Positions 9,311 to 22,154 are shown, numbered from the stretch's first letter. The stretch is 64,000 bases of DNA from Atopsyche davidsoni (GCA_022113835.1 JAILWY010000005.1:6838501-6902500), one strand, 5' to 3'. Program-made: numbers and translations. The notes: generated by a model from the letters alone, not told the origin.

Positions 9311-11454
9311 ATCGACACACATAAAAACAAATTTTCTCACATACAAAAGTATCTGCTTGACCGCATGTATTTGACATGGTGAGCAAACTTTTTTTCAGTA
9401 TACCATAATCAAACTACATTACTTTTCGCATTACGTGATTATCTTAATTTGGTTACGCGAATTCAAGTAGATTATGCTTTTATTCGGTTTTTAATTGACT
9501 ACATCCATGTGAAATAATTCCATTTGCAGACATTACTGAAGAATATATGAGAACAAATTTATTCAATCAATTGTGTTAAAAATCTATAAGAGAAAATAAT
9601 TAACTGCACTATTCTGCTATTACCACCTGATTAAAATAATTATTTTTCTACAAAACTTACATCGTAAATCTGTGAAACCACAATCAAATGTATGCAAAGC
9701 TATCCAATGCTATCATAACAAAGAGATTTCAGAACAAGAACTTAGCAATTTCGATAGATCCAAACTTTTCGCATTTATCATATTTTAATCGAATTTTCAT
9801 TTCATATTTGGTACGCATGAATTGAAATAACCTTACTTTCCAAAGTCAAGATTTCGGTTAAGTTTTACTATATCTTGTAAACTTTATACATACCATCAAT
9901 TAAATCGCATTAATCTTTTGTAAATCACGTAAATAAAATATTGCTTCTATGAAGTTTTCCTACGACATTTGTCCTTTATATTTCACTCTATTTCTATTCA
10001 TTGAAAATAATGTTTTTTTTATAAAACGATTAGTTTAAAGCTAGAATTTTTACAAATATAATATATCACTGAATTTATTTGCTTATATAAATAACTTTAT
10101 AATGCACAAGATCCTCGTACTGCACATTAGTACTTCAGCCAAGCCAAGTCGTCTTGTGTCAAGAGCGAGCGAGCTGCCGTGAAAAGCACAGCTTGTCAGA
10201 TCAACTCGGCTTTCCGAGTGCATTTATCCTTTATTCAGATATTCTCAGAGCGAACAGATTTACTAACAGCGTATTTACACGTAAAAATAGTGGGAGGAGC
10301 TTCTTTGAATGGATCCTGTTCCTGCTATCTGTAATGCTAAACTCTCGCATTCTGAGAATTCAGTATTGTATAAAAGAAAAATAAGAGATTTGTATATATA
10401 TATATGTATCTCTTATAAAACCTAATGTTTATTTAATAAAATTCTATACATTTTTAAAAAAACATATTATACATAAAAATTATTATTTTTTTTGTTTCAT
10501 CTTAAATACAAATTAAGATTTGATAGTTGCGTTAGTATGAATATTATTATATTTGTTATTAAGTAAAAAAACATTTTTTAACAAAAATATTGTTGTCTAT
10601 TAGTGTAATTCTTATTCAAAATGGGATAAAGATTATAAATCTATACACATTATTTTATACGTAGTACGGCTGCATTACAAATATGATATAAACCAATTAT
10701 CACTTGTTTTAAAATTATTTCTAAAAATTATATTTTATCTAGGTTCTTGGTATAATTATATAACACATATAACACATAATGGATCATGATTTTACACATA
10801 ATAAAATCATTTAATATGACATAATTTTTGATCACAAATTTAATATGAAATTTATCAACAAGTTTTAATATATATTAATCTTACCTCACCTACTTTTTAC
10901 ATGACATTTTTTGTAAATAATTAATTTTTATATAAATTTGGGTTAGTAACAAACTCCAACCCAAAGCTGTTATAATTAAATTAAAGAACGCGTTTTTATA
11001 AAAGTCTCTGTTTTTATAACAAACATTGTTGTTTCTCAAAAGTAGTTAGAAAAACGATGGATTTTGAGCGATGGAAATGAAAATCGTTTGTCACATCATT
11101 TAATGCATTTTTTTTTAATTTTAAATTCATATTTCATACTGTCTATGATAATTAAGTTTAATAATTAAAACTCTTTATTTATTTCAATCGTGATTTTCCA
11201 AAAGGTTATGAGCGTTTATTTATACACAGAGTCTTAAAACCTTCTTGAAAGACGAAAGCGTTATCTCGTTTAATATTTTCTATATATTGAGCAATAGTTA
11301 CTAACAAACGTTGAGAACAAATTTAACTAAAAATAAAAAAAACAGTTAGAAGCTTCATTAAATAAACATAATATTAATAACATAATTAACAATGTTTAAT
11401 TGTTTCTTTGTATCAAGTAAACATTCTCATAAATTTTCTTACAATTCCCAAGAC
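9311..11454. other. Intronic AT-rich stretch
   Basis: No exon is recognised. A modestly GC-richer patch at 10120-10330 has no ATG exon with a matching-phase donor. The rest is AT-rich with homopolymer runs. Confidence 0.45.
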
Positions 11455-11640
11455 CCACATCTATCTCAGGTGGGTAGCTCCTTTGCTCCGTGGCCGGGTT
11501 TCACCTGGCCTGCCTTGCTCAGGTGGCTTTGTTAGTGAAAAACACGCGCTGGCTGCGATCACATGACACGCGAGTCACCAGCAACACCCTGAAAGCCTGA
11601 TATCCACCGAGTCCATTAAAGCCACCTCAAAACCTTAAAA
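11455..11640. promoter_or_regulatory. GC-rich intronic island with three CAGGTG E-boxes
   Basis: Three copies of the E-box CAGGTG/CACCTG lie within 59 bases (11467-11472, 11502-11507 and 11520-11525). CAGGTG is bound by Snail/Scratch/ZEB-type zinc fingers and by Daughterless-containing bHLH dimers. The island also has an imperfect palindromic look (CAGGTGGG, CACCTGGC, CAGGTGGC), so a small repeat element is an alternative explanation. Regulatory function is inferred. Confidence 0.35.
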
Positions 11641-13557
11641 AATTTATATATTGTTTATATTAAAAAAATATTTATTCATGATTTCAAGCGATATGATACC
11701 TTTGTTTCGGATATTTTAAAGCTGGCGACACTGCTTATGTAAAGTATACCCGGTGCAAAAGATGACGTCGTAGCTGGAGTGGAAAAGCGCACGCTCTCAG
11801 AAGCAGCGTATCTCAAGGAGAGGAATTGAATTTCTACTTATGATGATACGAGTACTTCCCTCTTTGCCGAAAAGATAAGTTTTCATATAGAAATCTGGAA
11901 TGCGCTATCACTAATAAAATTTTTAAAAAATATATTAAATTTAATGAGTAGCGTACAATTTTAGTTCTTATAAAAAAAAGATAATTGTATAACGCCATTT
12001 CTATATTAAAAATAAAGCCACAAAAGTAATTTGAGAGATAAGAATATGTAGAGATTTCAGTGGGAGTTAGACATTTCAACTTGACTTTGAAGTATCGTTT
12101 TTCTTAATCGTGGATTATATATACATTATTTTATTTTAAAGTTATGACAGGCAAAAATAATGTCGTGCAACGCCTCTGGTGGTTTTCAGGGTGTTAGTTG
12201 TTCGAAAATTTTTAGCTAAATAGTATTACGGAGGACCAACATGCCTAAGGCAAAATTAACAAAAGGATATTTCACCATAAATATATCTAGACAAATACTC
12301 CACCCGATTTCAAAAAACCCGAGACCTATAAGGCTATTGAAAAGTAATATTTTTTGGGTATCCTAAATATGATAAAACATGAAAAGGGTTTCTATGAGGT
12401 GACATTTATTAAATATTCAGCTTTTTAAGAGTTCAAAACAAATCATTTCAATTTCGCTGATCCACACGTGTTAATATGAGAATTCATCTCCATTAGTTAT
12501 TAATAGCAAATACGAGTATGAAAAACATCGGTTCACAGAAATTTGACATTTAAGTAAACATATTCGAGAAATTCAATTAACTTAACACATAAAAGGTCAA
12601 TCTTAATCAATTTCAACAATTCATATTTTCTTACACATACAATATTTTTAATTTATAATTAAATCGTTTCTATTTTAAGATGCTGTAGCTGCATTTATTT
12701 CATCGAAAATGTAAATATTTATTTCCGTTGAATATTGACTAAATAATGACGGATTTAGCAAGTAATGAATATTATTACTGTAATACAATTTATGAAAAGT
12801 ATATCGGTTTCTTTATGCAAAAATTAAAACGAAGAAATCCACCAGTTATTCCCATCTTTGATATTGAGTGTCTATAGCAGAGCTCTATATGTCACGTATC
12901 TGATTTACATGATATTTCAACAAATTTACAACCAATAACTGCACGATCAATCATTTTCATTTTAATTTCAACTCATAAGGTTTTATCACACTTGCATCGT
13001 CTCGATGACATGCAATTATTCAAAATGCCGATCAGACCATTCAGGTTTCTAAGCTGAGGCTTCCAGAGGCTCTAGATTCAATAATGTAAACTTGCTTATA
13101 AGTTGTTTTTCCAAAACATTAGAACGGGCTGAATGTTATATAAAGTATTCATCGTTGTTTGCTGTAATAGCTTTTCTAAAACTTAAATTCTACAACTCCG
13201 TATAAGCAATATGATTTCTTTTAGTGATTAAGTGGGTAAATACTTGTGGGAGAGGTTATGCTTTTATAGAAGAACATCTGATTTTAGAATAACTCTTCAA
13301 GCAATATGACGAAATTAATAAGACTCAACTTTATATATTATACTGTATATTGTAATAGTTCTTGAAGTGTAGCTTTACGTAATGTCCTTGGGTAAACTCT
13401 TCTATAATCGGTCAAAGTTCAAATATGTATTCAATACTCAAATGAAAGCATAACTTTCCACATTAAAAATTACTGATGCTTCAATCTATTCTTAACAAAA
13501 ATAATTTATAGAATGAAGTAATATTTATTTAACACCTATTGCAAGTTGTGTGCAAAA
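11641..13557. other. Intronic AT-rich stretch
   Basis: No gene is recognised. A CRE-like TGACGTCG occurs near 11763 within a short GC-richer patch (11740-11830). The remainder is AT-rich. Confidence 0.45.
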
Positions 13558-13569
13558 CTAAATAATTGT

Positions 13570-13840
13570 TGTTGAGGGACAAGGCATTTGAATGGTGAAG
13601 ATCCATTAATATAATGAAAATAATAACTTTTTGTTTAAATCTTCACAGTAAGTTAATTAGAATATTATTTTGCATAACTAGTTTCGACCCTATACCGGGT
13701 CATCATCAGATGCATGACTAAACATGTTTAGTCATGCATATGATGATGACCCGGTATAGGGTCGAAACTAGTTATGCAAAATAATATTCTAATAAACTCA
13801 CTGTGAAGATTTAAATAAAAAGTTATTATTCTCATTATAT
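13570..13840. mobile_element. Penelope-like foldback repeat with hammerhead core, family A copy 1
   Basis: A long near-perfect palindrome centred near 13725 has arms of about 115 bases, with centre ACTAAACATGTTTAGT. It is flanked by the 12-bp direct repeat CTAAATAATTGT (13558-13569 and 13841-13852), a target duplication indicating mobility. It begins TGTTGAGGGACAAGGCATTT, as does copy 2. The left arm, read on the minus strand, contains a complete minimal hammerhead ribozyme core. Two inverted copies of an LTR-like unit with hammerhead motifs are known from Penelope-like elements. No reverse transcriptase is present, so this is a short derivative. Confidence 0.75.
13671..13715 (-). ncRNA. Hammerhead ribozyme motif (type I, minimal)
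   Basis: On the minus strand the sequence runs ATGCAT, CTGATGA, T, GACCC, loop GGTATA, GGGTC, GAAAC, TA, GTT, ATGCA. TGCAT and ATGCA form helix I (5 bp). GACCC/GGGTC form helix II. AC/GT around a two-base TA loop form a very short helix III, as in hammerheads of Penelope-like elements. Cleavage would follow GTT. All conserved core bases (CUGAUGA and GAAA) are present; the single extra U before helix II is a departure. The opposite arm (+ strand, about 13735-13778) has ATGATGA, losing the essential C3, so only this arm looks competent. Confidence 0.65.
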
Positions 13841-13852
13841 CTAAATAATTGT

Positions 13853-14701
13853 CACAAATACAATACAGTTGTTCATTGTAGTAAATATAAGCATATACAA
13901 TAATAAAATCATAAAAAAATATATTCGTATTTATAACGTTATTTTCTATCCTGTTTCGATATGTAATTCAATAGGTGGTTTTATAGGAAAAGGCATGGAA
14001 AGATATTTCTTCAATATTTTTTTTTTATTTACTATAAATTAACGTAAAGTTCACATTTACGCAAGATGCGTATCTTTAGAAGCAATCATTTCAAAGTACG
14101 CGCGTATCTCGGGAAGTACTTGTTACTTGGTGTTTACCGTTGATAAGCCATCTTCATAGACTTCCTTCAATTTGCATACAATTCGAAAGGAAACAAATAA
14201 ACACGGAGCGCATCTGTAAGCGCTTTGCTCTCAAGCGTTGCCAATTATTGTAAAAGCCAGGAGATTGTTTGTGTAAACGCCTGCCAAGACTTCTGAAATC
14301 AATGCAAATGAAGGCGTCTGTCCTCACCGCTCGAAAGACAAAGTTTCTCTATTGAATTATACCTTAATCCTGAGTCTTCCCGTAGCTTATAATTTATATT
14401 TACATATTCATTCTTCGTTTTCAACAGATCTCACCGAGTAATAAATGAAAATTTTAAGCATGATAAGAAGCTAAAAGTTATAAAGCACCCACTTAATGCA
14501 TTCTTCAAACGTATTTTTGATATTTAAAAAGAAAAGTCCCAAGGCGAAAGCTCGCTTTTACATGAAGTAAATTTAATTTCAGATATTTATAGAACTGTAA
14601 GCTTTCCAAAATATTATTGTTTTTACAAGCATGTCATATCCGCTGCCGTATAGTTGGTGATCATATAAATAAATATCAGCTTTTATGAAAAGTAAATTAT
14701 G

Positions 14702-14704
<3 letters not shown>
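13853..14704. other. Intronic AT-rich stretch
   Basis: No gene is recognised. A slightly GC-richer interval at 14090-14340 shows no open frame with suitable splice sites. Confidence 0.45.

Positions 14705-14742
<38 letters not shown>
14705..14742. repeat. TA dinucleotide repeat flanking DNA transposon (left)
   Basis: An uninterrupted TA run ends at the left terminus of the 2.2-kb transposon. A similar run begins at its right terminus. This fits an element that inserts at TA within a pre-existing TA microsatellite, or later expansion of the duplicated TA. Confidence 0.85.
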
Positions 14743-14746
<4 letters not shown>

Positions 14747-16955
14747 GGTGTCCCTTATATGACCAAAAAAAATTTTTTTTCAAATTTCGAAATGCATACC
14801 CTCTACATTTTTTACTAATGCTATAAGATACTCAAATATAAAATTTCATCTTTCTAGAAAAATTGCAACCAGTGCCGACCGAGCTTCAAAGTTTAGTAAA
14901 AAACGTGTTTTGTCTTGATATTTCGGTCTGGTATAAAATCATTATAAATGCAATAAATTAAGTGAATAATAGTAAAAATTCAATTAAATGAACATTAATC
15001 TTTAATCAAAAACATAAAGTAATAACAATCAGTCAGGGTAACTTTTTTATAGAGTTGTTTTTTTACAGTCCGGATACAATTTTCTATGTTCCTGGACACA
15101 GCGCATCAAGAACTGTTTTTGTTCTTCTTCAGCCGCGATAAGTCCGTTAAAATCTTGCATCATTTTAACAGCCCTTTCAGCAGTATCATTCACAACCCTC
15201 AAATAACTTATTTTTCTTTTAGCTTCCACAAAAGCACTATTATTATTCCAAGAAGATACATCTTCCTTTAGAAAACTGTCGTCGATCTGCAGTCGTGATA
15301 AAAATTGTTTGCTCTTTTCCGATACGAAATCATCCAGTGTTTTACAAACATAAGCAAACATCTTGTAGAGTCTTTTTGTCCTTCGCAGTTATTCTGCATT
15401 GTGACTGAAGTAAACACATTTTTAAAGAATAGATCGCTCTCGCCATCCAGCGTGCCTGATGCATGGCTTCGGGGGGGCTTAGTTTTAATTTTTCCTCTGA
15501 GTCTCCTCCCAAAAATATTACGCACAGTTCGACCAATTTGCGGTAGTCATCTCTTACATAACCTTTGTCTAATTCTGCCTTATAAAATATTAAAAAAGCT
15601 TGAATGTCTGTCTCGGCAACACGTTGTTTTACGAAATTAAGAGATGGTTCAATGTTACTAGCGTCGATGTTTTTCCAATTTTCTCTGAACTTTTCAAACA
15701 TTGGAGTATCTGGGCTACTAGTAATTTACTTAATTTTGCTTTCAAAGACAGCTTTTAGGACCAATTCATAAACATGATGACGACAGACGAGCAGCAATTC
15801 TCTTCCTAAAGTTTCTCCAAAATAGCACAAGCTCCATTGAAACGGCCAGTATTGAAAGCTGTTGTGTCGCAGCACATTATTTGTACTTTATCGTGATGGT
15901 TCTAGTCAAAGAGAGCTGTTGAGACAGCCTTAGCTTGATGTTTTTCAGAAGAATGTTCTAGTTTCGGCACTGCAAGAAGCTGTTCCTTATCGTCAAACGA
16001 AGCAATAACTGGCAAGCGTTCTTCTTTAGAACTTCGTACATCTAACCCGGGTAATAGTTTTCCATCCCAATGGACTGTGACTACGTCGGGTACATTACTT
16101 CCAAAGAAGTCAGATTTTATTGCTTCTGCCCTTGATTTTCTAGTTTCAGCAGCTAGTGGTTATCTTTGTCTTACAACCCTTTCCTCTTCTTCCAATCGTC
16201 GTTGTTTAGATCTATCTTCTTTTTCCGACAATTTTTTATCAACACCACCTAAGCATCCTGGTCGATCTGGCTCTCTCTGTTTCATTAAAAATAATTTATC
16301 TTCCTCTATTTTCATTCTCTCAAAAGCATCAGCATGTGCAATATCAAATTGCAGTGCAATACAAATTATCAAGATCAATTTTGAAATTGTTCTCACGGCT
16401 CTTGAACGTAACCTGAGTTTTCTTACAATTTTTTTTGCAACTCTCTCCAAACATGATATAAATCAACAAGTTTCTTCACGCAGTTAGGATATGCCCTTGT
16501 TGGAATTCTTGCTTTTTCCCAATATATGATGCACTCCCTAATCACAAGATTTGCACTTTCACTAACAATCAGTTTAACCTCACGAATATTGTAAAATAGG
16601 ACCGAGGGAATTGGTCGATTAGATGGTAATTTTGCACCATTTATTTGATATCTAGGCAAACCGATAAGGAAATTATTTTGTTTATCACTCCGTAATTCCA
16701 CCGACATGTTAACGCACTAAACAATGGAGCACTACAAATCTCAAAAATCACGTATGAAATGACAAATAAAACATGCAGTTACAAGTCACAGCGCAGTACT
16801 TACGCAACTTGTATGGACAAGTTAAAATCGCAAGTCGGCACGGGTTACCGTTTATAAATCGAACTAATATTTTTTTCTAGACAATATAGGGTTATTACTA
16901 AACTTTTAAGAAGGTATGCGTAAAAAAATATTGAACTTGAATTTTAAGGGACACC

Positions 16956-16959
<4 letters not shown>
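14743..16959 (-). mobile_element. 2.2-kb DNA transposon, decayed, TA target
   Basis: The 15-base perfect terminal inverted repeat TTAGGGTGTCCCTTA lies at 14743-14757 and its complement at 16945-16959. TA repeats lie on both sides, implying a TA target. The interior carries one minus-strand protein gene broken by stops and frameshifts. The encoded protein belongs to a family I know only as repeat-associated hypothetical proteins in aphids, other hemipterans and Hydra; its middle region (C-D-T-T-x-x-N-T-G, then C-R-H-H) resembles the D...C/H block of hAT/CACTA-type transposases. I cannot place it in a named superfamily with confidence. Confidence 0.8.
15047..16707 (-). pseudogene. Broken transposon protein (transposase-like)
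   Basis: Read from 16707 down, the pieces follow in order. The N-terminal piece contains YQINGAKLPSNRPIPSV and YWEKARIPTRAYP (16707-16423). A frame change leads to FDIAHADAFERMKIEEDKLF and QREPDRPGCLGGVDKK (to 16160). DVVTVHWDGKLLPGLDVRSS and EQLLAVPKL follow, then a TAG at about 15904. Next come IMCCDTTAFNTGRFNGACAI, a frameshift near 15807, and LGRELLLVCRHHVYELVLKAVFE. MHQARWMARAIYSLKMCL (15701-15342) and EEEQKQFLMRCVQEHRK (to 15047) end the series. At least three frameshifts and two in-frame stops make it non-functional. The conserved order of blocks shows it derives from one long protein of perhaps 550 residues. Confidence 0.8.

Positions 16960-17006
<47 letters not shown>
16960..17006. 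repeat. TA dinucleotide repeat flanking DNA transposon (right)
   Basis: An uninterrupted TA run of over 40 bases follows the right terminal inverted repeat, mirroring the left side. Confidence 0.85.
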
Positions 17007-17011
<5 letters not shown>

Positions 17012-18322
17012 TTTATAAACATACAAAGAAACTATAGAATGAGAGAAATGAAAGAAATTTCACAGCAGTTACGGAAAGACATTTATAGAATAAATTGCTC
17101 TACTTTTCTATGTCAAACACACACGTCATACTGCCGGATAGTTTGTAAATTTGAATACAACGTGATTTGCAATATCATCAGTATTCGGACAGGAAGCTAA
17201 CACATGAGTGACTTCGTGTATATCCGGCCTCGTGGGCAGATTAGTCGCTATAATGAAACCCACTAAAGCACACTTCAGAATTGGAGCTTTTTGGCAAAAT
17301 GACCGCTGCGCAAGTATCTATCGTTATATTTACTTTCACATTGTGTAGACTTTGCTTGAATAGCGTATAAAATCTGTTTTATAATAAAAATTGTAAATTT
17401 CTATGAAATTATCATATTTTTAACAATAGTTAAGTTTAAACAGGCTTTTTATCATTTTTTTGCAACCTTGTCTTAACTTTAAATGCGTCCTCCAAATTTT
17501 CAATATAAATCAAACAATCGAAGTCGAGAACTTCAAACTGCCTGGAGTAATAAAACTCGTATCATCTCCATTCCTTAAGTTTCCAGACCAAAGGTTTTCC
17601 CGAGAAAAGCAATCAGGACCTTAATGCATTGTTAATGTTCCATCAGCAGGTATTTACATTGGCCCGACGCTAAGGCTTATATTACCTTATATTATCTGTG
17701 CCGAGTATTCAGCCGATCCGTTTCGAATATCAAACGAAATTAAATATTTGGCGTATGGAAAGTTTGTATGAAAGCAATTGAGTTTGCATTAGGGTTGTTT
17801 TTGGTTAAATTTTGGCTGTGGATATAAAACTTTATTTTCATGCTTTAGTTACAATAAAATTTAAACAAGGTACTTTTAAAATTTAAATCACTTATTTAAT
17901 ACATTTTAGTACAGAGGTGTGAAAATCAGGATTTGTCAGGTCAGGTTATAAAAAAAATTCATGTAAAATATTTTTTGTAAGCAGTTGGTTTTATGTGAAG
18001 TAATATTATTACCTTAAGTTTTTAAAACTGGAATTTGAATTATATATCTGATTTTAAAATAATGGACTTAAGATATGGTTAGTTTAATTTTTACAAACAA
18101 TAAGACATTTTTATTAAAATCGTTAATCATATTTTAAGAATTTTATTTGATAAAATTATTTATAATGTCGCACTAGATAAGTTGTAGCTGGTTTCCAACC
18201 CAAACTTAGTAATTTTAAATATTTTAAATTGTACAATATACATTAAAGAAAAATATATGAGTATTTTTACTCGTATATACTATTTTCAATTGAACTATTA
18301 TCTCACTTCTCATTTCTAAAAT
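17007..18322. other. Intronic AT-rich stretch
   Basis: No gene or clear repeat is recognised here. Confidence 0.45.
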
Positions 18323-18334
18323 TTCAAAATCTAT

Positions 18335-18583
18335 CTTGTTAAGGGACAAGGCATTTGATTCGTGAAGATCCATTATTATAATGATAAAAGTAACTTTGTA
18401 TTTTGTCTTCACATTGAGTTTATTTAAATCATTTGCACTACTAGTTTCGACCCGATACACTGGGTCATCATCAGCTTAACTAAACAGATGATGACCCAGT
18501 GTATCGGATCGAAACTAGTAATGCAAATAAATTAAATAAACTCAACGTGAAGACAAAAAATACCAGTTACTTTTATCATTATA
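18335..18583. mobile_element. Penelope-like foldback repeat, family A copy 2
   Basis: It starts with the same TGTTAAGGGACAAGGCATTT as copy 1 and is palindromic around 18480. It is flanked by TTCAAAATC (18323-18331 and 18584-18592), extending to 11 of 12 matching bases, so the target duplication is again about 12. On the minus strand the left arm reads CTGATGA, T, GACCC, AGTGTATC, GGGTC, GAAAC (18445-18474), a hammerhead core; however no helix I partner is evident, and the opposite arm has CAGATGA. The two copies differ enough to be independent, old insertions. Confidence 0.72.
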
Positions 18584-18592
18584 TTCAAAATC

Positions 18593-21500
18593 AATATTTT
18601 TAATTATTTATTTAACTCTTACTTTTCGATAAGATATCTATACCGGTCTTAAAATATAGTAATTCTGTTAACTCGATAAAAAAATATATATAATTCCATT
18701 TTATCAGTAAAATGTTCCATTTCCCTAGACATATTTTCTATTCGTCCCCGCTCGCCGCGTACTTCCGCAGAACTAAATAATGCAATTATACCTTCGGGCG
18801 TTAGCCCGACCTTTCGGTCTTTCAGCAGGTCTTAGGTAACATTAGATTACAGAATTTGTCAAACGTAGACCTGCTCTCCTGGTTCTATCTTTAAGACATT
18901 TCCGGCGCAAGTAGCCCAATTTGCCCGTTCTTCCTTGTCATTTCAAAACAAAACAAAGCACCACCAAAACGTAATACAGTATTTAATATTTATACCGCAT
19001 TGGTTATTTTTGCGAAATTTTAAAATTATTAATACTAAGAATGCTTCGTTATTTATTACAAGGATATAATTTTATAATAAATTTCATGTTATTTACATCA
19101 ACATGCTTATACCCTGTTCTCTAAGGTAAATTATATCAGGCTTCTTCGAAGCAGGTCGGAAGTTAGTGAAGACCTCTCTTTATGGGGAAGACGCCCTTGT
19201 CAGAGGCTTTTGTTAAACTTCCGGCATTCTGTATCAGCCTCAAAAATTTCATATGTTTAAATTACCCATATTTTCAAGAACAGAGGTTGAAAAAAACAGT
19301 TAACGTTGTTAGCAATAAATAATTACAGATTTATAATAAAATGGAATTTTCTATGATATTTTGGATGCTACATTTCCATAAAGAAGATCGGTAGAAATTA
19401 AAAATATGTAATACTTAAACAATTAAATCAGTATTTTATTACTAAAGTAGTGAACCCTAGTATATTTATTTTTTAATTAATAAAAAATAATTCTTGCTAA
19501 GAGTAATTCAATTACCCTCGTTAATATTGAAATCATTGATAAAACTTGTGTGATAAGTATTTTCGCGTATCACATCTTTAGGTTCAGATAATTTTATCGT
19601 AAGATATAATTTTATTGGTGGTGTTTTTTATTGCCTTAACATATTTAAAAATTATCTTTTAAATGTAAATACCTGTATTAATGCTTGTTAGATATACAAC
19701 ATGGACGCTCATCAATGCGCTTTCTGTTGGGCGATAACGAGATTGCAGGAACTGTTCATTAGTCATTTTGAAACTGTAATCATTGTGCATGTATTAAAAC
19801 TGAGATAATTTCTGTCGACCCAATATCCATAACTGCCGCACGTCAGCGTCTCTCAGCTCATATTCACTAGTAGTCAAACGTTTGCTTCGATTCAATAATT
19901 CTGTGATACCAGAATAGGTTAACTGATGCGTATACCGAGCATAATATGTGTATAAAGTTAACGTGTGGCCTGAAAAACAATTCCATTTAGAGAAGTTTTA
20001 ATTTGTCAAATTTGTAAAGTGAATAAGCAATACTTTAAAAATATAATTTCCATGATATATTTGTATAAGTTGTCGTATATTTTGAACACATAGATATTAT
20101 CAGTCTGATAGTTCATACATCGTTTTGCTCAAGTTAACGGTTAAAAGGCTCTTCCAGATACAAACGATATTTGAAGTACGTTAACAGATTTTTGTATTAC
20201 AAATAATCCAGTTTGTTTAAAACATAAGTGTTATTCAGTTAAAATTTCACGTTCAAATTTATGTTTTTTTTTTTTAGTATAGATCACTTTTTAATATCAG
20301 TGTAGTAATAGATAGTTTTTGAATGCGTACATTGTTTGTCTCCGCTTCTCTCCAATACATGTATTGTAAAGCCACGTGAATATTAAATGCTTGTATGGCA
20401 TATCGTACATATGCGATACGCCTGCTCCAGTTAATCAACATCGTGGGTAGAAATCATTCAGTGCATTCGTCCACTATTCATATTCCTCGTACGAGCCGAT
20501 AGGGTTGCCATCAGCGCCTATTTTAATTAACAGGAATACATTACGGCCTTATTCATTATTTATGTATCCATTACATTTTGTTTCAGCGCTTAATAAATTA
20601 CAAACATTGGAAAGAGTAAACAGGACCTAATGGTATTAGGTAATTATTTTTAAACAAATACGTTTCGCATTATAAAGACATCTGAAAATTTGTGGAATGG
20701 AGAATTACAAAATAAATTTATTTGTCGTTGCATTATAGTCTTGTTGTTAGCACAGTCAATTCATGATAGTACAATATCAAATATTCAAGGTAACAAATCA
20801 AATTATCAATAGAAGCGTATTAGGTATAAATAAACGTTTTTATTACATGGAAACTGATAATATTAACTAGTCTATATCTACAAGAAACGGTCATTAATTT
20901 AAAGTTGTTACTGAATATATATGAAGCTTTTTATGCCACAGTAAATGTTGAACATAGAAAGTTAAAAAGGAATTTCGGTTAGCTGTTCAAATAAATCAGG
21001 TAGCAAGCTCTACACATAATACAAAATGAGGATTGTGACGATGCAAAAGTTTTTCGTCCTCATCTTAAAGAAAAAAATGAAGCAATTGATTGGTACCGTA
21101 GCCTTTAAAACCGTTTACATGATAAATCAATTATCTTTTGTGCATTTCACAAATTTGTAAATAAAAGGATTTTATAACGCTTGAAGAGATAATAAATGTT
21201 AACTATGTCAATCAAAAACAGCAATATCTTATTTAATGTTTTTTTTAAAAGTAACTAAAAATATATATATTCAAAATCCATGAACATTTTTTTTGTATCC
21301 TGAAAATCAAAAAATTCTTGGTTTATTTATTAATGGTTGCGAACAGTTCTTCCGTGTAAATCATGTTATCCCTTTTGGTAACCTAAATACAGATATTTAA
21401 GACTTTTGGTGTCATATACTTATAAATTATGTATAAATGGACCCTTCCTAAAAGGGTGAAGCCGGTTGTTGACACATATTGATAAATTAAGTTAACAGAA

Positions 21501-22080
21501 GGCTTTAGATATTTGAGGCAACTTTCTGAAATGGCATTTGACGAAGAGACTTTTATACCCAAATCGTCACATTGAGAATCCACCCTTAAATAATTTCATT
21601 GAATTTAATAAAACTCTCAATTATAATAGATGATTAAATTTCAATGTCACTTTTATTGCATAACTTTTTAATAATGCGTATAAAAATAATATGTCTGTGT
21701 GGTAAATCGAAATTCAGTTTTATAGAAGAACTTAAACTGAAATCTAACGAAAAATAGTTAAGCGTTTGTACAATAAAAATCTCATTATTTATATATTAAA
21801 ACGTGTATTTTGTCTTGTTCATTCTTAATAAATATTCATATATTGAAAATCTGGCGTTTATATAATTCATATATTGAAGAATTATATAATAAATGATTTT
21901 ACTTGCATATATGTAATACGCTGTTTTATATAATTATATATATCACTTAACTTGTTTTTTTTTTTTTGTTATTATATTTTTTGATGTGGGAATTACATTT
22001 TTAGCAAAATACTTACTTGCTTGGTAGTGAAAATAAATGCAAGTTTTTTAAAATATTTTAATACTGCATAAAAATTCATT
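18593..22080. other. Intronic AT-rich stretch
   Basis: No gene is recognised. Small GC-richer patches occur at 18740-18920 and 19700-19960. The minus-strand frame at 21383-21583 has no recognisable content. Confidence 0.45.
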
Positions 22081-22154
22081 TCCTCTGCAAATGTAAACCC
22101 GATTCACAGCCATAACAACTCAACTCCGGGAAGCAGGGTGATAATAAATTTCCT

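Noticed and set aside
14743..14757. Insect telomere repeat (TTAGG) at the transposon end
   Set aside because: Only one TTAGG-like word is present and it is part of the terminal inverted repeat.
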